DNA of 5,985 bases. It comes from Pseudomonas sp. PGPPP3. Lineage in GTDB: Bacteria; Pseudomonadota; Gammaproteobacteria; Pseudomonadales; Pseudomonadaceae. The translations under genes and the position numbers were made by a program. Of this stretch, positions 1 through 5,985 are shown in pieces; positions within the stretch are counted from its first letter, which is position 1, and every line of letters starts with the position of its first letter. The stretch covers positions 1 through 5,985 of the forward strand of contig NKIE01000185.1 in the NCBI GenBank assembly GCA_002256055.1, written 5' to 3'. The notes beneath the pieces are model-generated. The model worked only from the letters and a program-made list of their open reading frames with translations. It had not been told where the DNA came from and did no database searches.

Positions 1-102
1 TAGCATGGAACCCGCCCAGTAACCCAACAGGATCGAAATAATGCAGAGTGCAGGGACAAGATTCCCAACGCAGCGGTAGACAAGCGTTACCGGCAAAAGT
101 GC

Positions 103-1341
103 TCAGCCAAACAGGGTGTTGCGCCCTTTGCGCTCCCCCGACCAGAGCTCTTCCAGGTTGCGAAAGCCCCATTCCTCTTCTGCCTCACGGCCAATTATTC
201 GTTCGCGCCCCACCAGTTTGCTGAGGTCAAGCACCTCCTGGGGGATCGGTGACTTGGACCTGGCCGAGAAGAACACTTTGACCTTGGGCGTCAGCAGGGA
301 CTGTGGATTCTGCTCAAGCACCACCCCCAAACGCCCACTTTCCAGGCGCACCAGGGAGCCGGTGGGATAGATGCCGAGAGCTTTGACGAAGGCACGAAAG
401 ATGCCGTCATCGAACTGCGCCGGGCACCACTCGGCCATCTTGCGCATGGCTTCAGCTGGGTCCAGCCCCTTTTGATAGGGGCGGTCGGAGGTCAGGGCGT
501 CATACACGTCGCAGATTGCACACATCTTTGCCAGCAGGCCGATCTGCTCACCTTGCAAGCGATGCGGATAACCGCTGCCGTCGGGTTTTTCATGGTGATG
601 CAGGCAGACATCGACCAATGCCGCGCTAAAGCCCTGTCTGGTCAGGGTTTCCGCCCCCAAGGCCGGATGGTCGCGCAGCAGGGTGGTATCGATGCGACTG
701 AGTTTGCCTGGGCTATTGAGCAGCTCCGCGGGCATCAACGCCTCACCGATGTCATGCAGCAGGCCGGCCACCCCGGCTTCTTGCACCAGCGCTTCACTCA
801 GGCCCATCTGCCGCGCCAGGGCGATCATCAACGCCGATACGGCCAGAGCATGCAGGTAGTGGTAATCACTGGCGGCGCGCAAGCGCGCCAGGCTGATCAA
901 CGCGTGGGGATGACGGCTCAAGGACTCGCCGATGTCTTCGACCTGAGCCTCCAGCTCCGGGCCGTCCAGAGGCGCGCCACTGCGTACCTCGGCAAACAGG
1001 CTGGCCAGACGCTCCTTGCTGCGCGCGCAGAGTTTCAGCGCCCGACCCATCTCGTCACCCAGGTCGGTCTGCGGCTTGGCTGCAGGCTCACGATCGGCGG
1101 CCAGCAGGCGCGCTTCGGTGCTGGCCGCGACTTCAACAGCGCTCTCACCACCGAGCACGTCCAGGCCTTTTTCGGTGTCGATCCACACCTCGCGAATCGC
1201 GCTGGCCTGCAAACGCTGCACATCTTTTTCACTGTCGAGCAGAAAGCGGGTTTTCCAGAACGGGTGATCCATCCAGGAGCCGCACAGCTCCTGAACAAAC
1301 ATTCCGACACAGGCATCTGCTACAGGAATTCGCTTTAACAC
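103..1341 (-). CDS. DUF3391/HD-GYP protein with HDIGE variant motif, putative c-di-GMP phosphodiesterase
   Basis: The protein has 412 residues, the usual length for this architecture. Residues 1 to about 120 form a DUF3391-type N-terminal domain (LKRIPVADACVGMFV, GSWMDHPFW). An HD-GYP domain spans about 140-325: H164, HD at 196-197, H225, HHHEKPDGSGYP at 248-259, and DVYDALTSDRPY at 278-289. A conserved tail (about 326-400) follows. There is no signal peptide or membrane segment, so it is probably cytoplasmic. HD-GYP enzymes hydrolyse c-di-GMP with a bound metal pair. The histidines, aspartate and GYP loop expected for this are visible, but the usual lysine of HDxGK is Glu200 and the usual KPG is SPG, so activity is uncertain. 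The GTG at 1341 is chosen because it aligns exactly with the paralogue's N-terminus; a TTG at 1353 would add four residues. The ribosome site is weak (GGCGG at 1351-1347). It lies 63 bases downstream of its paralogue, likely in one operon. Confidence 0.93.
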   Translation of the reverse strand: MLKRIPVADACVGMFVQELCGSWMDHPFWKTRFLLDSEKDVQRLQASAIREVWIDTEKGLDVLGGESAVEVAASTEARLLAADREPAAKPQTDLGDEMGRALKLCARSKERLASLFAEVRSGAPLDGPELEAQVEDIGESLSRHPHALISLARLRAASDYHYLHALAVSALMIALARQMGLSEALVQEAGVAGLLHDIGEALMPAELLNSPGKLSRIDTTLLRDHPALGAETLTRQGFSAALVDVCLHHHEKPDGSGYPHRLQGEQIGLLAKMCAICDVYDALTSDRPYQKGLDPAEAMRKMAEWCPAQFDDGIFRAFVKALGIYPTGSLVRLESGRLGVVLEQNPQSLLTPKVKVFFSARSKSPIPQEVLDLSKLVGRERIIGREAEEEWGFRNLEELWSGERKGRNTLFG

Positions 1342-1381
1342 ACTGACCGCCAACCCAAGTGAACAAGAACGCGCACAACAA

Positions 1382-1396
1382 CCGCTACAGCAGCGG
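1382..1396. repeat. Small inverted repeat between the two HD-GYP genes
   Basis: CCGCT and AGCGG flank a five-base ACAGC loop in the 63-base gap between the paralogues. On the minus strand, the direction of transcription, no T-run follows, so this is not a convincing terminator. The five-pair stem could be chance or a weak mRNA element. I read the gap as compatible with read-through from the upstream to the downstream HD-GYP gene. Confidence 0.25.
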
Positions 1397-1404
1397 CCTG
1401 ACCC

Positions 1405-2652
1405 TCAATCGAAATACGAGCCTTTGCGCGCCGGTAACTCCGACCACAGCTCTTCCAGATTTGGAAAGTTCCAGTCTTCCTGGGATTCGCGGCCGATGAT
1501 TTTCTCCCGACCGACCAACTTGGCCAGATCGATGATTTGCTGCGGGATCGGTGCCTTGGATTTAGCCGAGAAGAACACCTTGACCCGCGGCGTCAGCAGC
1601 GACGTGGCGTGCTGGTCCATGACCACACCCAGGCGGCCGCTTTCCAAGCGCACCAAGGATCCGGTGGGGTAGATGCCCACCGATTTGACGAAAGCCTTGA
1701 ACACCGCCTCGTCAAAATGGCCCTTGCTCCACTCGGCCATTTTGCGAATCGACTCGGCTGGGTCCCAGCCGCGCTTGTAGGGACGGTCCGAGGTGATGGC
1801 GTCATACACGTCGCAGACCGCCCCCATCTTGGCAAACAAGCTGATCTGATCGCCCTTGAGGCGATGGGGATAACCGCTGCCATCGACTTTTTCGTGGTGA
1901 TGCAGGCACACATCCAGCACCAGCGCGCTGACCTGCTGGCTGCCCATAAGAATCTTGCCGCCAGCCTCTGGGTGGCTGCGCACGGTGTCAAATTCGCTGT
2001 CGGTAAGCTTGCCGGGCTTATTCAGAATTTCATCGGGGATCATCATCTTGCCGATGTCATGCAACAGGCCGGCCATACCCGCTTCACGCACTTGCTCCTC
2101 GGCCAGGCCGAGTTGGCGGGCCAGGGCAATCATCAGGGCGCAGACCGCCACCGAGTGCATGTAGGTGTATTCATCAGAGTGTTTCAGCCGCGCCAGGCTG
2201 ATCAGCGCATTGGGGTGGCGCATCACCGAGGCGGAAATCTCCTCCACCAACTCGACCACCTGACCGGCATCAATAGCCTGGCCCATGCGCACTTCGCTGA
2301 ACATGGCCACCACCGCAGCCTTGGAGCGGGCGCAGAGTTTGTGGGCGCGCTGTACTTCTTCGTCCAGGTCCACACGCTTGGCCTCTGGCGTGATGGCCAC
2401 CGCCAGCAGGCTTTCCTCAACCTGAGCGGCCACCTCCTCCTCACTCTGCGCCTTCAGCCCCGCCGGCAGGTCCAGGCCTTTGCTGACATCGATCCACAGC
2501 TCATGGATACCGCTGTCGCGGATGCGCTGCAGGTCCTTGTTACTTTCAAGCAGAAACTTGGCTTTCCAAAACGGATGTTCCATCCACGAACCGCAAAATT
2601 CGTTGATGTACATGCCCAAACATAAATCAGACACCGCAATGCGTTTCAGCAC
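1405..2652 (-). CDS. DUF3391/HD-GYP protein, putative c-di-GMP phosphodiesterase (intact motif)
   Basis: The protein has 415 residues and the same layout as its downstream paralogue. A DUF3391-type domain occupies about 1-120 (LKRIAVSDLCLGMYI, GSWMEHPFWKAKFLL). The HD-GYP domain covers about 140-328, with H166, HDIGKMMIP at 198-206, NKPGKL at 211-216, H227, HHHEKVDGSGYP at 251-262, DVYDAITSDRPYK at 281-293 and FD at 313-314. A conserved tail with GSLVRLESGRLGVV (331-344) follows. All the usual HD-GYP signatures are present, so hydrolysis of c-di-GMP to pGpG/GMP in the cytoplasm is the expected role; this rests on the family and is not shown here. The start is GTG at 2652, the furthest upstream start that keeps the conserved N-terminus; no strong Shine-Dalgarno sequence precedes it. 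It is transcribed divergently from dbpA, and I could not identify its promoter with confidence. By eye it matches the neighbour at well over half of positions; the linker (about 62-100) is the most divergent stretch. Confidence 0.95.
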   Translation of the reverse strand: MLKRIAVSDLCLGMYINEFCGSWMEHPFWKAKFLLESNKDLQRIRDSGIHELWIDVSKGLDLPAGLKAQSEEEVAAQVEESLLAVAITPEAKRVDLDEEVQRAHKLCARSKAAVVAMFSEVRMGQAIDAGQVVELVEEISASVMRHPNALISLARLKHSDEYTYMHSVAVCALMIALARQLGLAEEQVREAGMAGLLHDIGKMMIPDEILNKPGKLTDSEFDTVRSHPEAGGKILMGSQQVSALVLDVCLHHHEKVDGSGYPHRLKGDQISLFAKMGAVCDVYDAITSDRPYKRGWDPAESIRKMAEWSKGHFDEAVFKAFVKSVGIYPTGSLVRLESGRLGVVMDQHATSLLTPRVKVFFSAKSKAPIPQQIIDLAKLVGREKIIGRESQEDWNFPNLEELWSELPARKGSYFD

Positions 2653-2828
2653 GATAACGACCAGAGCACAGGAAAAATGACTGCATCAACAATAGACGAT
2701 CAAGCCTATGGGCTGCTCCCGTTTCATCGCACGCCAGGTTGCTGCGAATCAAACAAAACAGACTTAGTGGCAGATTAACATCGGTGGCATGTTGCTCGCT
2801 GCTGGATTTGCGCCTATTTGGGCCCGCA

Positions 2829-2847
2829 GCCGGTCGCGCCGACCGGC
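2829..2847. repeat. Perfect inverted repeat (8-bp arms, 3-base centre) upstream of dbpA
   Basis: GCCGGTCG and CGACCGGC are exact reverse complements separated by CGC. No T-run follows on either strand, so it is not a classical terminator. It ends about 20 bases before the extended -10 of the presumed dbpA promoter, covering or abutting where a -35 element would sit. That position fits an operator, a REP-like genomic palindrome or a DNA hairpin. I do not recognise a known regulator site. Confidence 0.55.
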
Positions 2848-2864
2848 CATCAATGCGCGGCCCC

Positions 2865-2873
2865 TGTTACACT
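2865..2873 (+). promoter_or_regulatory. Extended -10 promoter element for dbpA
   Basis: TGTTACACT fits the extended -10 pattern TGnTATAAT, with TACACT at 2868-2873. The predicted start of transcription is near 2880, giving an untranslated leader of about 20 bases before the GTG at 2902. The hexamer at the -35 position (2845-2850, GGCCAT) is poor, which an extended -10 can offset. The leader contains a seven-T run (2882-2888) and no clear Shine-Dalgarno sequence. This is a pattern match only. Confidence 0.45.
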
Positions 2874-2901
2874 GGCCGACATTTTTTTGCCGGACTTGCC
2901 C

Positions 2902-4281
<1,380 letters not shown>

Positions 4282-4320
4282 ACAGTCTCCGAGCACTGCA
4301 ACGGTTCGCGGTCAAACAAC

Positions 4321-4326
4321 AGGAAG
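4321..4326 (+). promoter_or_regulatory. Ribosome binding site of the response regulator/cyclase
   Basis: AGGAAG lies six bases before the GTG at 4333. It fixes that GTG as the start: the reading frame has no methionine before residue 12, and the first receiver beta-strand (RNILVVEDS) begins directly after it. Confidence 0.7.
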
Positions 4327-4332
4327 TCGGTT

Positions 4333-5589
4333 GTGCGCAACATTCTCGTCGTCGAAGACAGCCCCATGGTGCTGAAGATTCTGGAGCAGATGTTCCGCCA
4401 ACAGGCAGACCTGCAACCGTTGTTCTGCGCCACCCTGAACGAAGCCCAGGTGTTACTGGAGGCCTCGGCAGAACTGTTTTTCGCCGCGATTATTGACCTC
4501 AACCTGCCAGATGCGCCCAACGGCGAAATTGTCGACCTGGTGCTGCACTACAAGCTGCCGTGCATCGTCCTCACTGGCTCGTACGACGAACAGCGCCGCG
4601 AGGAGATGCTGCTCAAAGGCGTGGTCGATTACGTGCTCAAGGAAAGCCAGTACTCCTACGACTACGCCTTTCGCCTGTTGCACCGCCTGGAGCGCAACCG
4701 CTCGGTAAAGATCCTGGTAGCCGACGACTCCAACGCCACCCGCCACTTCATCCACAACGTACTGCGCAGCCACCTGTACCAGATCCACGAGGCCGTCGAC
4801 GGCGAAGAGGCGCTGCGCATCCTGCAGGAGCAGCCGGACTTCGACCTGCTCATCACCGACCACAGCATGCCCGGGATCAGCGGCTTCGAGCTGACCAAAC
4901 TGCTGCGCCAGAAGCTCAAGCGCAATGACCTGAGCATCCTTGGCCTGTCCGCCGACAGCAAGGGCTCGTTGAGCGCACAGTTCATCAAGCACGGCGCCGA
5001 CGACTTCCTGCGCAAGCCGTTCTGCCCGGAAGAGCTGACCTGCCGTGTGATGTCGACCCTGGAGCGCCGCGAGCTGCTCAATGCTCTGCAACGCGCCGCG
5101 CAGATCGACAGCCTGACCAACCTCTACAACCGCCGCGCCTTCTACGAGCAGGGCCACAACCTGCTGCAGGCCGCGCGGCGCAGTCAGCGGCCGCTGAGCG
5201 TGGCCATGCTTGACCTCGACCTGTTCAAACGGATCAACGACGACTTCGGCCACGCCAGTGGCGATGCAGCCTTGGTGGGCTTTGCCCGCCTGCTGCAGGA
5301 GGCCTTCGGCCATACCCTGATCGGTCGCTTGGGCGGCGAAGAGTTTGCCCTGCTCAGCCCGCTGCCCGCCGAGCAACTGGCCAGCCAGCTCGACCAACTG
5401 CGCCAGCGCTGCGCCGCTGTGCCCTACGCCAAGAACGCGCCGCCGCTGTCGTTCAGCGCGGGGCTCTACCAGAGCACAGGCGAAGAGCTGGAAGTGCTCC
5501 TGCAACAGGCCGATCTACGCCTCTATCAGGCCAAGCAACAAGGCCGCGCGCGCACCTGCACTCAACTCGCCGAGCAACCGGCAACTTAG
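4333..5589 (+). CDS. REC-REC-GGDEF response regulator, diguanylate cyclase (PleD-like layout)
   Basis: This 418-residue soluble protein should make c-di-GMP from two GTP under phosphorelay control. Receiver 1 (about 1-120) shows the acidic pocket E8/D9, phospho-acceptor D55 (IIDLNLPD), T81 and K103. Receiver 2 (about 124-245) shows D131/D132, D176 (LITDHSMPG), S206 in the switch Thr/Ser position and K228 (LRKPF). Both therefore look able to take phosphate. The GGDEF domain (about 250-410) has D259-LTNLYNRR, D294 with DLDLFKRINDDFGH, GD at 310-311, GGEEF at 334-338 and ADLRLYQAKQQGR near the end. The active-site loop is intact, so it should be catalytic. The inhibitory I-site RxxD, five residues before GGEEF, is absent: residues 325-328 are FGHT. 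The layout resembles Caulobacter PleD, but I cannot call it the orthologue. No kinase gene is in the window. It sits 51 bases after dbpA and 66 bases before the flavoprotein gene, consistent with an operon. Confidence 0.95.
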   Translation: MRNILVVEDSPMVLKILEQMFRQQADLQPLFCATLNEAQVLLEASAELFFAAIIDLNLPDAPNGEIVDLVLHYKLPCIVLTGSYDEQRREEMLLKGVVDYVLKESQYSYDYAFRLLHRLERNRSVKILVADDSNATRHFIHNVLRSHLYQIHEAVDGEEALRILQEQPDFDLLITDHSMPGISGFELTKLLRQKLKRNDLSILGLSADSKGSLSAQFIKHGADDFLRKPFCPEELTCRVMSTLERRELLNALQRAAQIDSLTNLYNRRAFYEQGHNLLQAARRSQRPLSVAMLDLDLFKRINDDFGHASGDAALVGFARLLQEAFGHTLIGRLGGEEFALLSPLPAEQLASQLDQLRQRCAAVPYAKNAPPLSFSAGLYQSTGEELEVLLQQADLRLYQAKQQGRARTCTQLAEQPAT

Positions 5590-5642
5590 CTGATCTCGTA
5601 GCTGGCGCGGCGTATTCATCCGTAAACCATTCAACCCCAAGC

Positions 5643-5648
5643 AGAGGA
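5643..5648 (+). promoter_or_regulatory. Ribosome binding site of the flavoprotein gene
   Basis: AGAGGA is seven bases upstream of the GTG at 5656. It supports that start, which also places the dinucleotide-binding strand (DVVIIGAGAAG) at the very N-terminus, as usual for the family. Confidence 0.65.
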
Positions 5649-5655
5649 TATCGGC

Positions 5656-5985
5656 GTGAGCCAGGACGTAGTAATCATTGGCGCCGGCGCCGCCGGCTTG
5701 ATGTGCGCCTTGAGCGCTGCCGCTCGTGGTCGCCACGTTCTGCTGCTGGACCATGCCAACAAGGCCGGCAAAAAAATCCTGATGTCAGGCGGCGGGCGCT
5801 GCAACTTCACCAACCTGTATGTCGAGCCGAGCAACTTCCTCTCGCACAACCCGCACTTCTGCAAGTCGGCCCTAGCGCGTTTTACCCAGTGGGACTTTAT
5901 CGCCCTGGTGGCCAAGCACGGCGTGCCCTACCACGAGAAGAAACTCGGCCAGCTGTTCTGCGACAACAAGGCCAGTGCCATCCTG
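5656..5985 (+). CDS. NAD(P)/FAD-dependent oxidoreductase, HI0933/YhiN (BaiN/RdsA-like) family, 5' part only
   Basis: The first 110 codons are present and the frame is still open at the window edge; members of the family are usually near 390-400 residues. Residues 4-14 (DVVIIGAGAAG) form the FAD-binding Rossmann GxGxxG motif, with Asp32 at the end of the second strand where an acidic residue contacts the ribose. The block GKKILMSGGGRCNFTN at 38-53 is the family hallmark and marks it as HI0933/YhiN type rather than a generic FAD oxidoreductase. The substrate is unknown for most of the family; one characterised relative, BaiN, acts on bile acids in gut clostridia, which says little about function here. 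No signal peptide or membrane segment is seen. The gene follows the diguanylate cyclase by 66 bases with no terminator, so it may belong to the same transcription unit. Confidence 0.93.
   Translation, partial: MSQDVVIIGAGAAGLMCALSAAARGRHVLLLDHANKAGKKILMSGGGRCNFTNLYVEPSNFLSHNPHFCKSALARFTQWDFIALVAKHGVPYHEKKLGQLFCDNKASAIL

Larger units (their letters stand above)
2653..2901. other. Divergent intergenic region between the HD-GYP operon and dbpA
   Basis: These 249 bases separate two divergent transcription units and must carry promoters for both. On the plus side there is an extended -10 element (2865-2873) and, just upstream, a perfect 19-base palindrome (2829-2847). A loose sigma-54-like match lies at 2785-2800. 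On the minus side I found no good -35/-10 pair. No convincing small gene or RNA is visible. A plus-strand frame runs from a TTG at 2818 into dbpA, but this looks like an accidental upstream extension. Confidence 0.7.

Noticed and set aside
472..1338. 288-codon plus-strand open frame opposite the downstream HD-GYP gene
   Set aside because: It lies entirely antisense to a gene with clear domain motifs. Long antisense frames are expected in GC-rich genes, and the translation shows no recognisable family.
1382..1396. Rho-independent terminator between the HD-GYP genes
   Set aside because: The stem has only five pairs and no T-run follows in the direction of transcription.
1537..2625. 362-codon plus-strand open frame opposite the upstream HD-GYP gene
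   Set aside because: Same kind of antisense shadow. Its His/Gln/Ala-rich composition mirrors the coding strand and no domain is recognisable.
2818..2901. 28-residue N-terminal extension of dbpA from a TTG at 2818
   Set aside because: The extension is proline-rich, shows no DEAD-box similarity and overlaps the palindrome and extended -10. DbpA similarity starts right at the GTG at 2902.
4453..5505. 350-codon minus-strand open frame inside the diguanylate cyclase
   Set aside because: Antisense shadow of a gene with two receivers and a GGEEF domain; Ala/Val/Gln/Leu-rich with no recognisable motifs.
5587..5604. Direct repeat TAGCTG (5587-5592 and 5599-5604)
   Set aside because: Two six-base copies, one overlapping a stop codon, are easily chance and have no associated structure.
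5590..5618. Promoter for the flavoprotein gene (TATTCA at 5613-5618)
   Set aside because: The hexamer at the right distance (CTGATC) matches a -35 at only three positions. The short gap and lack of a terminator favour read-through.

Overview
The window looks like chromosomal DNA from a Pseudomonas species, probably of the fluorescens/putida/syringae side of the genus. It is GC-rich with strong G/C preference at third codon positions. The DEAD-box protein reads like a pseudomonad DbpA throughout, and several proteins are c-di-GMP enzymes of types common in that genus. The assignment comes from recognising protein families by eye, not from a database search.

Layout. (1) Bases 1-102: short flank with no firm gene; one minus-strand frame stays open and hydrophobic to the window edge. 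(2) 103-1341, minus: a DUF3391/HD-GYP protein with an altered HD motif (HDIGE). (3) 1405-2652, minus: a closely related tandem paralogue with the intact HDIGK motif; it is upstream in transcription, and a 63-base gap suggests an operon. (4) 2653-2901: a 249-base divergent intergenic region holding a 19-base perfect hairpin-type palindrome and an extended -10 promoter pointing at dbpA. (5) 2902-4281, plus: dbpA, the 23S-rRNA-directed DEAD-box helicase. (6) 4333-5589, plus: a REC-REC-GGDEF response regulator/diguanylate cyclase, 51 bases after dbpA. (7) 5656 to the window end, plus: the first 110 codons of an HI0933/YhiN-type (BaiN/RdsA-like) flavoprotein.

How the genes may work together. Two putative c-di-GMP phosphodiesterases face away from a two-component-controlled c-di-GMP synthase, so making and breaking of the messenger are encoded back to back across one intergenic region. 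The ribosome-assembly helicase leads the synthase's presumed operon, and the flavoprotein follows. No histidine kinase or c-di-GMP effector is visible. I see no mobile element, CRISPR array, tRNA or rRNA. Nothing amounts to a clearly new system. The most notable points are the HDIGE change in one paralogue, the missing inhibitory site in the cyclase, the palindrome before dbpA and the use of GTG as start in all five genes.
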